Assembly: GCA_001630475.1 (NCBI GenBank)
Contig: KV419460.1
Location: 21,038 to 85,037 of the forward strand
Source of the DNA: Sistotremastrum niveocremeum HHB9708
Taxonomy: Eukaryota; Basidiomycota; Agaricomycetes; Sistotremastrales; Sistotremastraceae
Reading direction: 5' to 3'
DNA length: 64,000 nucleotides
A program made the translations under genes and the position numbers. The number at the start of each line of letters is the position of its first letter. Position 1 is the stretch's first letter. The notes under the pieces were generated by a model. The model was not told where the DNA came from. It was given only the letters and a program-made list of their open reading frames with translations, and made no database searches. Shown here piece after piece: positions 21,408 through 33,800 of this stretch.

Positions 21408-23399
21408 GTTGTTTGTTTCTTCTTTCTCTTATGTTGATACCGTACCTAGTGCTGTCTGGTTATATATAGTCGTAAACGGGGTGTTTTCTTGTTCATTATA
21501 CATACTTCCTTTCTTTTCTTGTTATACTGATCTTTCTTCAAACTGTACTCGACGTCTTTCCTTCGTAATATGAAGGGAATGATCCGTCTTGTGATCAAAA
21601 ACATTCCTATACTCTCTTTAATCCTTTGAATGTTTTCATACTTATATTCCATACGCTGGAAAACACCTCTCGTGTCGCATAGTCCACAATACCATCGTTA
21701 CCCTCATCCCACTCCACTATGACCTTACCACATGCATCGCTGTAACCTGCGATGCTCGCGCCCACGACGCGGCGATTCCATGCTTCAAACTTTTCATCAG
21801 ATTCTCGCGCATCGCTGACACGTGATATCGATTCATCCCAGCGCTGACACCGGATCGCTGACGTGTCGACCTCCTCGTGCTCCAGCGCTGGCAGGTGGGT
21901 CAATGTGTTCCACGTGGAAGGTGTGGAATCGAGGGACACAAAGTGACAAAAGGGGGCAAGGGGAACGAATCGTCGATATATATAGCGGTATACAAGTGGG
22001 GTTAGTCGGCCAGGCGATGCGATTAGCCTGCAGTGTTTTAGCGAGATGTGGGTTGCATGTTGAATTCAGGAACGGGGTGATCAAGTTATGAAATCGTAGT
22101 CGTCGAGGTTATATATGTGGAGGGAGGGCGTGATGAGGCGAAAAGCGTCAGAAATGAGCAATAGCACGCCTTTCAGGTTTTCAATGAAGTGGATGCAGGA
22201 TGTGGCGAGTTCGGTTGATGAAGCGCTGTTTGAGCCGAATGACGAAAAGGCACGTCGAACATTGTTGCCAGGAACCACAAGAATCCATGCCGAGATGACT
22301 TGGGAGACCTTCTTTGGCAGTGATACCGTTCTTGGAAGACAAGAGCATCTTGGCCTTTCTCCGTATGTGTCGCCTGAAGTCGACGGACTGGGGTTGACAT
22401 TGTCGGCGCCGTAGCCTCAGCAGGGAGTTAACGTAACATCGGCGCCATTGTGTGAAAAATCACGTTTTCCTCCATTTTTGGTGAAAGGAGTGAATCAGGC
22501 ACTCGAGACGGAATCAAAGAAGCGTGTGGATGCTGAGTTCAGCCACTAGGGTAACTCGCGTGGGTCGTGCGACCAGTCTGATCGTCCATTTCGGTGATCA
22601 TAGACGGTGCAGAGGATCGATGAAGAGCGCTTGGATGATAGAAAAAATAGCCATGCTGGGCAGAAGAGTGCTGCATCATATACTCTGCTCGGAAGCAAGC
22701 TTAAGAAGGCCTCAGATGTCGCATAGTCTGACACCAGCGAGCTTCAGTGATTTTCAGGAGCGCGAGTTCTACATCACCTCGCTGTCCATCGTGAAGCGGT
22801 TTCGGTTTGATTCAGATAGGAGAATAGTCTTCATTTTTGAAAAGGTGGGAGGTGATGCAAGATTCCAAGCTTCAAAAAAGCTGGGGAAGGTCTTGCAGGC
22901 GCCAGAAAACAGACATTGTGGGCATAGAGATCACCAAACCAATTGACCAGAACGGAAGCGATTCTTCGGAAATAATTCTTGGTGACATCAATACGGGCAT
23001 TGGTTGGATTCGAAGGGAGCGTAATCGAGCAACAAACCAATTGAGCACTGCAGACAAAAGAGGTCGATAGGAAGTTGCGGAGTTTGCCGATGCTGCAAAG
23101 CGTAGAGTGTAGAACATTGACTAGAACGTACATTTGAAACCACATGTACAATTGTACAGGTCCTATCGACCTGCTGCCAAATCCTTCTACTTGATTTTTT
23201 TCACCTGTAGCAAGAATTGCTGGCCTTTCCCAAATACATGCCAGTGTCTAAGCCTGACTTCGTACTTTTCGCCCTTGAGCTTCGAATGGCTGTGTGGTAC
23301 AGTAATGGTTAGGCTTCGGAAGGGGGTCGCACTAGCTTGCGATCGCTGTCATTTAAACTTCTCCTAGCTCGATCGCAAAAGCAACTGCAAGCTTGGAAA
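21408..23399. other. Intergenic stretch without confident gene
   Basis: About 2 kb with short overlapping frames. A minus-strand frame at 21607-21939 reads smoothly (WNRRVVGASIAGYSDACGK) but has no ATG and begins right after a stop, so it is not called. A plus-strand frame at 22115-22414 is equally uncertain. Nothing here can be assigned. Confidence 0.4.
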
Positions 23400-25272
23400 A
23401 TTCAAGCGTATGGGAGAAACTGAACTCGGGGCTGATAGCACTGCGACTATACGAAAACTCAGACCTCAATGTCGATTACATAGATTCATAGAAATATTGA
23501 CTCAGTCTCCGTGTAGATGTTGAGGCGGTTGGCGTTTTCGAAGGTCCCTTCTAAATGTTACGTGGCGAAGAGAAAACGTCAAGGTTTCCATCGCGTGCAG
23601 TTGGGCATTACACGTACCGAGCACACCGATTGTCGGATAACCTGCTTCCTACCACGCCCTACTATTAGCGGACGTCAACTAATTGACTCTATGGATAGCC
23701 AAGGACCTACTCATCGCTGCAATAGTCAAGAGGATATTTGGTCGAAGTCTACGGAATTGCGAGGTATCTTTCGACCAGCTCTGTGGTGAGGTTTCTTAAG
23801 CTAGATTGGCATATGAGTGGAGAACGCGAGAAGGGGCTTGTTGGTCTCACCCTTCATCGGCGCAGTTACCGAGAATCCCTATCTCTTCCCGAGTCCCGTC
23901 CTTCACCCACGCAGTCATGTCAAACTATAAAAGGTTACCATAGTGAGTCTGGGCTAGCCGTGAAATTATGTTGTTACCTGGAGCATGCCCCGAGCTCTGG
24001 CACCACGCCGTGTGTACGCCTTGACGACGTCTCGAGAGCCTAACCAACCGACCTCCTGTATATATCGCGTTATTTACCTTTTATAGTCAGCCTGAGAAGC
24101 GTACTTCTGCAGCATACCTGAATTTCGAGCGGTTTATATCAAAGGTGCGCCTTGGAAGCTGAAGGACAACACGGATCAATGAAACTCAATTGTGAGATTC
24201 GGTTGAAAACCTGACGAGATCAGGGCTCTGTAGGCTTCTAAAGCCGAGACGACGCCAGAGCCATCGTCATCTGCCCCGGGAGCAGGACCTTCAGGATCCG
24301 AAATACTTAAGATAGAGATGAAGCAATTCAGTGTTTCCGACGTTGGCCAAAGAGTAAGATCTTTTAAAAAAACCTAGGGGGGGAATGGCTGACCTATCGA
24401 GATGAGCACCGATGATGACCAGCTCATCGGTTTTTCCTTTGATCTGGGCTATCTGATAACATTATCTTGCTCAGTGAAACAATCACTGATAAGAACCAGG
24501 GGACGAACGATGCTATTCTGGAGCCACGGATGATCAAATTCTTGCACTGACACATGGGACGAGGTTGTGTGGGAAACACTTTGGGCGGTGACGTTGCAGA
24601 TTCGCTCGAAGAGCCATTTCTGGCTTTCTCTTCCGGACTGTCAATGCCGCCCAGTGAAACTTGCATATCAATATTTATCATGCTGGCTTACCGTGGAGTG
24701 GTAATCTATTGACAAACTTCAGCTCAACGAAAGTTATGCTTTTAGTTGTATAATTCCATACATCGATTGTCAAATGCTGTCAAGCCTTCAAGATTTTCGC
24801 GTAGGTTTTCTACAGACAGTGTATCGATGACTCGGCGAATGCTGTCGCCCGATGAATGTTTCGTTGCCAGTACGGCAGCTATAATCGGTCCGGTAAACCA
24901 TTTTGTGTATTCCACGAGGTTGGGGTTATGAAAACCAACTTGGAGGTGGTTGAAGACCATATTCAGGGTTCGCCAACACAATTTGAGCCATAGCTCCAGA
25001 TTTCGGCACAGATGGCATTTGATCCTGAATATTCTTGAGTTTGAACAAAAAACGTTATTAATCTTGCTTAAAACGCTCTTGCCTCTTCCAAATTTTGAGC
25101 CTCGCCAGCTAGGGCTACTATGCAAGATGCTCAGCTCCTGGCATAATCCGGGGTGACCTTCTGCGCTCCCGAGGGCCTCGCTGACGCAGGGGCTCAGCGA
25201 ATGTCCACATTGTACAATGAACAGCAGAGTTATAATTAGGAGTAGTGGTTTAATCCGAACCATATAGTCCAT
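23400..25272 (-). pseudogene. Decayed M28 leucyl aminopeptidase gene
   Basis: A secreted zinc exopeptidase gene (M28 family) in decay. From the ATG at 25272 there is a good signal peptide (MVRIKPLLLIITLLFIVQCG). Then come SVENLRENLEGLTAF (propeptide/mature junction region), SHVSVQEFDHPWLQNSIV, KGKTDELVIIGAHLD (zinc His and usual HQD changed to HLD), [16 protein letters not shown] (zinc Asp), FDMTAWVKDGTREEIGIL and GTFENANRLNIYTETE near the end. The part that should hold the catalytic Glu (EGGLLGS) is garbled around 24110-24130 and shifts frame, a stop interrupts YLAIP at about 23725, and the final CSDH motif reads CSDE. At least three such lesions argue that it no longer makes an active enzyme. 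The 3' limit is approximate. Confidence 0.75.
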
Positions 25273-25825
25273 ATTTGAAGTCGCGAATGTTTAACAGTCT
25301 GTTGTCATTCGGAACGAGCCACTTGAACGTTCAAAGTTGGAGGTGTGGGAGAAAGTGGTGCCTGGACCGCCATCGTCGGCGGTTCGACTAGCTCGCCGAA
25401 TTCGTTAAAGTCTGAGGCGGAAATATTGAGCAGTGTTTAGTGGGCCATTTACTCAACAGATATGGAATGGATTTAATGGCAGATCTCGAGTTTAGATAGA
25501 GAACAGAATGATGCAGATGCGGCGGCAGCAGCAACGGCTGTTGTAACCGAAATCTCCGTTTCGCGGAACCAAACCTGGAACACGCGTTCCTTACGTACGG
25601 TTATTCCTTTCTTCGAACCTTCGAACACTCTTTCTTGGGTCTCCTTATTCTGTGCCATCAACCAGCATTGGCTCTTATACCATCATCACATATTTTCTTC
25701 CTTTTGGAGATACCTCGTGCCTACTAGTACTTTAGCTTTCTGGAAAGCTCTGCAACTAGACGACCACTGCAAACCACTCTCCGCAACCACTGGCGTCTCT
25801 TTCAAGTTCTATATACATTCCCGCA
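25273..25825. other. Region between two divergent genes
   Basis: About 550 bp between the decayed aminopeptidase (minus) and the dynamin-like gene (plus). It would hold both promoters. No convincing open frame or single motif stands out. Confidence 0.4.
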
Positions 25826-28800
25826 ATGGATTCTCAAGATTCAAACATTCTGTCAAGCGAGTATGCTACTCGCAGAAAACGCCTCATGGCTCTCATCACC
25901 CAGTTACGTGGTCTTGGGTTCGTCATTCGGCTTTCTGTTTAGAATCATCGAACCCTCTTTGCGGGGAAAAGACGGCGTTCACGCTCTCCATTCTCCGCTT
26001 GGGTTATCTGATAATCAATGCTGTTTGTAGTGCTCAGGCCGACCTCGACCTCCCGCGGATAGTGTGCATTGGAAACCAGAGTGCCGGAAAGAGTTCTTTG
26101 GTTGAAGCCATCTCTGGGGTAAGTCGTACTCACACATTTTCATTTTGCAATCTTATCAACATGACACTTGTTCATCAGATCACCGTTCCTCGTGATGCTG
26201 GAACCTGCACGCGTTGTCCCACTGAATGCAGACTGACTGCGTCGTCGGGAAAATGGGAGTGCCAGATTTCGCTCCGCATAGAATTCGACACCAAGGGCAA
26301 ACGTCTATCCAAGCCAAAGATCGTTCAATTCGGCGCCATCATCAAGGATAAAACACTGGTCGAAATTGCCCTCCGTCGGGCCCAGGCTCAAATTCTAGCT
26401 GGAGACCCTACCGATAAAGGCACCATGTCTAAACTCCTAATGATGAACGAAGACGAAATACGAACCTTTTCCGAACAAGCAAGTTTCCAAAAGTTCAGCA
26501 AGAACACTATATGCTTAGACATTACGGCGCCGGATGTCGTAGATTTCCAATTTATCGATTTGCCAGGCATCATCCAAAATGCCGAACCAGAACTTGTCAA
26601 TATGGTCGAAACGATGGTTACAGAGAATATCACAGGCAACTCCATTATTCTTGTCACGCTCCCAATGAGCGGTAAGCTTTCCTTCGTCCACTTCATGCGC
26701 CCTATAATATTCGAATGAACGTAGATGATCTCGAAAATCAAAAGGCCGCGCGTTTAGCACAGATTGCCGATCCAGAAGGTCGCAGAACTATTGGTACAGT
26801 GTCCACTCTACGCTGGCGGCCTTCACTGATCATCGAGTAACATCTCAGGCGTCCTAACGAAGCCTGACACGCTCACCGCTGGTTCTGTGCGGTCGCGTGC
26901 CAACTGGGTCGATATCATTGAAGGCCGCAAACACCCACTTCACCACGGATACTACTGCACTCGCCAACCCGATGATTCTGAACGCGCGCGAAAGATCTCA
27001 CCAGAAGAGGCTCGCAGGGTCGAGACGGAATTCTTCCAGAAGACCGAACCATGGAATACGTGCTCAGAGCCCTCGCGCTTCGGGACTAAGAACTTGGTGG
27101 ACAAGTTGAGCAACTTGCTCACGCATATCACGGACCAAGCGTACGTTTTCGCAGTCCTATAGTATATAGCAATGGTCCCCTGAAACGAACACACAGACTG
27201 CCCGCTTTGCGACAGAAAGTCGATGAGTCTCTGACTGCGTCCACCGCTCAGCTGCGGAAGCTCCCTCCACCCTTAACAATGGACCCTTCTAGCGAGCTAT
27301 TAAGCATGATAACCGGGTTTAGCAGCGACGCGCAGTCACATGTCAATGGAACCGACGCGCATGTCGCTCTAGTTCAAGAAAATCGATCTGTCTACAGGAA
27401 GTTCAAGATTGCGATTAGGAAGACTGCACCAGAGTTCAGGCCCTTCCTCAAGAAAGAAGCCAATGGTGCTGCTTTGGCACGTTGGGATGATTCTGCGGTC
27501 GTAGACGAAGAGCCGCTAGAACCCTCCGACAAGTCTCCTAACGACCCGGTTATCTATTTGGACGACCTGAGAAAGCATATACGCTCGTAAGTGGATCACT
27601 TGGTCTCAAACTATGTGACTTCTCACCATCGACTTGACAGGTCGAGAACTCATGAATTGCCTGACATCGTCCCGTACCCTGCCAAGCTTCAGTCAATTGA
27701 GGCATTTGTTGAGCTTTGGGAAGATCCGATCTCTGAGTGTTTTACCAAAGTCAACGAAGGCTTCAAGAGGACTCTGATAGATCTGATTCATGAACATTTC
27801 TCCCGCTTCCCTGCATTGGAGGCGAATATTCGGTTTGTACTTTTGTTGCGTTTGATTGGCTCATTGTACTGACGCGTGCGTTTGCAGATCTCTCGTTAAC
27901 TCTGAGATAGAAAAGTATGAAAGCAAGACGCTGCAGCTCCTTCAAGATTTGAGGCGACTTGAGAAAGTCCCGTTCACGCAAAATGAACATTACTTGAGCG
28001 TCACAACCGACAAGTGGCATAGTCATTACAAAGCCGTTCGCGCAGGCGCCGTGGATGGACCCACGGGCAAGCGAAAACGTATTGCAGCTGATCAAGTAAG
28101 TTTTGACAGCAAGCATGAGTTCCCAACAGATTCATTGACGATGCAACAGGGCACCACAGCTACTGCTAAGCCAGCCGCTCCCCCCGCGACACCTTTCGCT
28201 CCTCCGAATGGCTTTGGGCTACCGTCGTCTTCGCCTTTTGCCTTCAGTGGTATGGTGGGCACCGCTCCTCCTGCAGGTCAGGCGGAGGCAACTACGTCAG
28301 CAAATCCTCAGACTGCACCTGCTGCTCCAGCACTCGCTGCTCCCAAACCTGCTTCTTTTGCGTTTAATCCAGCACCAAGTCCTTCTCCTGCTCTGACCGC
28401 GAACTTCAGCAAAGCGAAAGAGGACGTAGAGCGTCGAGCCAATATTCTGCACATGCTTGCAGTCGAGGGTTATGAAGATCTGACTTTCCCTGATCTGGAT
28501 CGTCTCAGAGCACCCGACGAATACGAAACCGAACTTAAATTCGCAGCCGAAGTTCGGGCTTATTTCCAAGTCTCCTACAAGGTTCGTGACGCTAGTCTTT
28601 CACGGCAAGATATTGACATCCATTATGCAATAGAGAATCATCGATTTTGTGCCACTAATGATCAACCACAACTACCTAAGCGACCTCGTGGGTTCACTGC
28701 AGCGTGTTCTTATTCTCGGATTGGCTCTTGGCGACGTATCCCGAGCTGCTGCCTATCTCGCGGAAGATCCCCAAGTAGTTTCTGCAAGAACGAAGCTTTC

Positions 28801-28858
28801 CAGCAAGCAAAAGCGTCTCTTGGAAGTCCGGAACGAATTGGTCAAGTTTGGCGTTTGA
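25826..28858 (+). CDS. Dynamin-like GTPase (Mx/Vps1-type architecture)
   Basis: Multi-exon gene for a large GTPase of roughly 800 residues. The short N terminus (MDSQDSNILSSEYATRRKR) leads to LPRIVCIGNQSAGKSSLVEAISG with the P-loop. PRDAGTCTRCP carries the switch I Thr, DLPGI is G3 and TKPD is G4. The middle/stalk region follows, and the C-terminal GTPase effector domain contains YFQVSYKRIIDFVPLMINHNYL. There is no PH domain. Dynamins of this layout remodel membranes. A Pro/Ala-rich insert with FAFSG and FAFNP (about 28150-28400) sits in the stalk just before the effector domain, where the family has its flexible loop. The first intron (25918-26030, 113 nt) is longer than the rest. The exact membrane target cannot be told from sequence. 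Confidence 0.9.
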
Positions 28859-29117
28859 TGTTTATCTTGCAATTCTTCCAGTTCCTTGGTTTCTTTGGCG
28901 GATTGTGCATGATACGAGTGAAGCGTTTCTGTTTATTTCTTGGGGATCGATGATCCAAAGCATTACAAAATCGACGATGTCGAATGTCTGTTACTAGTAC
29001 CTTAGCTCTTGGAATTGTAATCTGGTTGCGAGCTCTGGCTCAGTAAATATTGCAGCAGCGGGATGCAAGATAGGCGCCGTCTGTTGCGCAGGTCGCGCTC
29101 GACGACCATAGCATACA

Positions 29118-30664
29118 ATGAACGTTTCGCCGCCGTCGACACAAGCAGTCAATAAAGACGTTCCAACCGAATCGAAACAGGATGTTGTGGCCTACATTGT
29201 TTCTCAAGACCTAGTGAAAGTGAGTTGCTTGCGTGAATCAGGGTGTTTAGTTCATCGACAGTTCAGAACAGGTGTCATCGCTCTTGCCGTCAAACGTCAA
29301 ACGTTCCTATGTCGTCCATTCTTTGGTTCAATGTCTGGGCCTGTTGCAGAACACTATATCAGATAACGAAGAACACGAAACTCCCCTGCACGACGGGAAC
29401 CCGAGGTCAAGCTTGACTCGCCGGCGCCGAATACAAGTCAAAGCACCAGTCGTCGCGACGGACGCAGATCTTCTTGCCTATCACGATGCCGACTTCCTAG
29501 CCTGCATTCTTCGAGGTGCTCGTACGAGCCCGTCTTCAGGTCGAACCGAAAATCCAGGCGACGCGTCACAGTTTGGACTGGAGGATGTACGGGGATTATT
29601 AGGCACAGTGGATTGACTCTGGCTGAAAGACTTCTTCAGGACTGCGAACCGTTCTATGGGCTCCCCGCATACGTACGTATGGTGGCAGGGGCGTCGATAA
29701 CCGCGGCGCGATGCCTTAGCTCAGGAGAGGCGGTGACTGCGATTTGCTGGGATGGCGGAAGGTACAGGACATCGTTCGTTCGACACTCTCGATTCTAAGG
29801 GCATCTAGAGACATCATGCTCGAAAATCTCAAGCGTCCGGGTTCTGCTATGTCGCCGATTGTGTTCTAGCCATACTACACCTTCGCAAAGCCCCCAGAAA
29901 GCCAAGAATATTCTATCTGGATCTTGATTTGCACTTTGGCGATGCAGTTTCCGAAGCTTTCTTGAATTCATCTCAAGTACTGACCTTATCGGTGCACCAT
30001 GCTGCCCCCGGATTCTTTCCTGCCAACGAGCTCGCACAGCTCACGGAAGCCGATACAGCCAATCCTTTCTCCGTCTCCATTCCCCTTCAAGCAGGAGCGT
30101 CCGCAGCTACCTTCAAGGAGATCTGGCCATCTATTGAAGCGATCAGGGAAGCATTTGATCCTGAATTTGTCGTCGTGCAATGCGGAGCGGACGGCCTGGC
30201 CGGCGATCCTTGCAAAGTCTGGAATTGGAGCTTATTCGGCGAAGGATCAATGTCTTGGTGCTTCGATCGCATCGTCAATCGTTGGAATTGCAAAACCTTA
30301 CTTCTCGGAGGAGGTGTGTGTCTTATCTTCAACTTCCGTCACCCTGCGACCCAACATGCAGGTGGATACCATTCTGCAAATGCTGCTCGAGCTTGGGCGA
30401 CAATAACTTCTATTGCTGTATGTATTCCAACGCCATCTCTTCCAAATAACTGTTGATGTGTATCATGCGCAGCTGCTTGAACCCATACTGCCAGAAAGAG
30501 ATATTCCTGACCATGCAGCCTTCCCTCTATACGGACCATCGTTCACCTTCGACGTTCCTGGTGGGAATATGCGAGACGAGAATTCCTCGGAGTACGTCCA
30601 ACGCATCAAGGAGCAAATGTTCAGCTTGGCGTCGCGAATTGCGAATATCAGAGAATCAGAGTAG
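29118..30664 (+). CDS. Class I histone deacetylase, HOS1/HDAC8-like
   Basis: Six exons (29118-29219, 29272-29586, 29640-29761, 29811-30313, 30362-30417, 30473-30664) encode 429 residues, close to the length of HDAC8/HOS1-type enzymes. It removes acetyl groups from lysines using zinc. Seen in order: ELVKVSS-like N-terminal segment (DLVKVSSLLPSNVKRS), YHDADFL, WDGGRHHARKSQASGFCY with the catalytic His pair, DLDLHFGDAV with zinc Asp and His, CGADGLAGDP with the third zinc Asp, and LLGGGGYHSANAARAW with the catalytic Tyr. Compared with the usual HHGDGV, this protein has HFGDAV. HOS1 and HDAC8 deacetylate the cohesin subunit Smc3, and the gene is a convergent neighbour of PDS5, which favours that assignment, but it remains an inference. 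Confidence 0.85.
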
Positions 30665-30825
30665 TTCGTCTTTGGGCATCACATCGTTAAATTACGCCGT
30701 AAACATGTCTCGTGATCGTCGTTATACAGGCAGATAGCAACAGCGGATGAAGAAAGCAAGGTAGCAGACAGATATTACAATATTTATAGCCTAAATATCC
30801 AGCGGTATCGATGCATGACAGAAAA

Positions 30826-33800
30826 TTAATCGGGATTCGCTTCTTGTTTCAGTGAACTTCTGCGAGCATTCTGGGCTTTGCGAGCCTTACGCAAATTGTC
30901 AATAGATGGAGGCGAATTTCAACATATGACTACCCACCTTCGCCCTTGTTCGTTGTCCACGACCCAGTTCTTGGACCTGCCCATCATCGCTGTCTATTCG
31001 TTCCACAGATGGGGATTTGTCGCGCAAAGGAGAGGAGCTGCGCTGCGCAATATCCTCGTCGTCCGAAGCAGGCGGGGTCTGCTCATCTTCTTCTTCATCC
31101 TCGTCAGTCTCTTGTGCTTTCCGACGCTTGGAAGCCGTGCGGGTGCGCCTTCGTGAACGATGAGCTGAGCCAAAGGCCGTCCAGAAGTAACTTACTTTGC
31201 GTGGCCGTTCGTTTTCGTAGAGGAAGCTTTGCGCTTACGCGAGGGCTTTCCATCAGGATTCTCCTGTGGCTCCGCTTTCGGTTTCGGTTGCTATATGCTG
31301 GGGTCAGACATTGGCGCAGGTCACGTTCTAGAGACCAACCTTGGGAGATTTGAGCGACTTGCCGCCTTCGCTAGTCAGCCAAGTGATAGCCTCTGCCGGC
31401 AAATACGAAGTTTTGTGGATCTAAGATAATAAATCAGAAGACGAAGCAATACAAATCTGAATAACCAACCTTAGTGGCAGTCTCTGCGTTTGGCAGCAAC
31501 CGGAAAAGATCGGCCGGTAGTCGTACTTTGCCAGGATAACTAGTGAGACTGTATCCGCGAGCACTGGCACGCGCCTTAATGATTTCCTGGGCCATCTCGC
31601 TCATAGCATACAGATTCTGTAGGCGTATGTTAGACAGAAATAGAGAGGACTCAAAATTGATCACTTACTTCACTGTATAGCTTATCTCGGTCTGCGTCGC
31701 GAACTGTTTTCATACGCGAGGCCAAGTGGAAAAGAAGCGGATGATTATCAGCTGTCCCGACCAGATCGAGGTAGAATATGATGTATCTGACGGTCTGATT
31801 AGCGTCTGCGAATCAGCAGATACTGCAAGACGTACTTTGACATATCTTGAAGACTCTCGAGATTTTCGCGGTCGCAGTCAGGATGGTGGGCGAGGAGATG
31901 GAGCAGCCGGACAAATATCATTTCGAACTGAGTGAGCCGAATTTCTGGATATGTCTCAAAACATGTATGTCGTTCAGTTGAATAGGTTTTACCTGGCGTT
32001 CCACGTTTCAAGGCGAACTGAACATAGCTTTTCGCCTGGAATCAACAGCCATTAGCACAAAAATCCGCCAGTAACCACTCCCCTACCTTTTCACGGAGTT
32101 CTTTTTCAGGGTCATGAGGGGTCAGGAATGGTATCACGTTGAACTTGGCGTCAAGCCGTCGGGCTTGCAAATAGCTGATCAACTTCCCGAAGAATGCTAT
32201 TCGAACGTTTGCACATGTATCCTGAGAGTGGCCAGTGAGTTGGATGTAACGCAACATTGAAAGTACGCACCTGAACAGTGATCGCTAACGTAGTGAAATG
32301 AGGAATAATGGCGGCTTGATAGTTCTCGATCGAGCAGAGATGAAGTAGACACTGGGCTGCCTGCAAGCGTAGACGGCACTTCACTCGAGGACTACTTCTC
32401 ATCAGTGTCAGAAGATCGAAGAAAGATAAAAACTTACTCATCCTCTGCTTCTTCGGTTAATGATCCACTGAGCGCAATTATTGTGAAAAGCAGGTCTAAG
32501 ATAGGTTTTGCTATCTCCCCTGCGGATTCGGAAGATGCATTCGAGGTACATCGGTTTCGGAAGATCTTGAGTGCCATTAGCTTAGCCCGTAATAAGGGTG
32601 GTGCGACGTCTTCTTCGATCCACTCGTCTTCCGCATCTTCGTCATCGGAATCCTAGGCAAATTGGGTCACTTGTAAGCAAAGGATAAGGGGATGGCCTAC
32701 CGGAGGAATGATGCACTCCTTTTCCAGTGTGTCTTTTCGTAAAAAGCCGATGATGACATCGCTCTTCGTCTCGAACACCTCTGGTACAGCTTTAGTGAAC
32801 TCCGCAATGGCCGCGGTTCGAGCGGCTAGTGACTCGTCATCTATTCCTTCCAAGGATTCAGCTATAGACTGTAGCCGCATCAGCTCTTAGTTCACGAGGG
32901 TTTATGATAGACATACCTCGATGACTGGGCCACTAAGCTCTTCTTTTCCTGGAACAAACGCCAAGATACGCGCAGCAAACTTCGCATGTCGCATGTTCGT
33001 TCCCAAAACATATTTCTGTGCCCTATCGGCGACACGCCTGATCGAGAAAGTTAAGGATAAACACAGAGGACGAAGAAAGTTATGCTGACTTGTCACCAGG
33101 CCAGGTCCCAGCTTTCGCCATGCTTGCCAGTGCTCCGAGGCTTATCTCAATGAGCTGATCATTTGCTTGAGAATCGGCCAGAGACTTGATGAATTCTCCA
33201 ACATGGCTTTGATGCATTGTTGAGCAATACTTGGAGACTGTAGTCAACAACTTGAAAGCGGGGCCCGCATAGTCCGTTTGCTTCTGGACATGTCGAAGGA
33301 GAGTGGTAATTGAAGAGGTATTGAGAATCCAGAAAGCCGCTCGTCGGAGGACGGCGGACATAGTGCCCAACATGGAAGTGCTTGACTGCTCAATCCGTCT
33401 GAGGAACTCCGCCTGAAAGAGAATAAGAAGCATCCATGAAAAGGGGTAGGAGGACTTACGCTAGCTCTTCCGACTTCTTTCAAATCAACGGCAGCATCCA
33501 TACAAGTCCGGAAAAGCTTATAGAGACGTTGTTCGTTCAATTTGGCGAATGCATGTAGATCTTCCGCAGCTTTCTCTGCATCAGCGCATGTACCTGCAAG
33601 ATGCTGAATGACAATTGCCAGTCGCCGCTTAATCTGTTCCTCGTTTTCGTCGATGACTCCGCCCTATAGTCAAAGTTAGTAAGGCTAAAAATCTTCAAGT
33701 CGTAGCTCCTGACGTTGTTGTCCACGCAACACTGGAGGTATCGTTCGTAGATGCTTGGACGGCTGTTTGTAGACAGTGAGCCGCGCCGAGCAGACTGTGC

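Noticed and set aside
21607-21939. Smooth minus-strand open frame (WNRRVVGASIAGY...)
   Set aside because: It has no ATG, starts directly after a stop, and no splice-joined neighbour exon was found.
22115-22946. Two plus-strand frames of 99 and 140 codons
   Set aside because: Composition is irregular, no domain is recognisable, and similar-length frames exist on the opposite strand.
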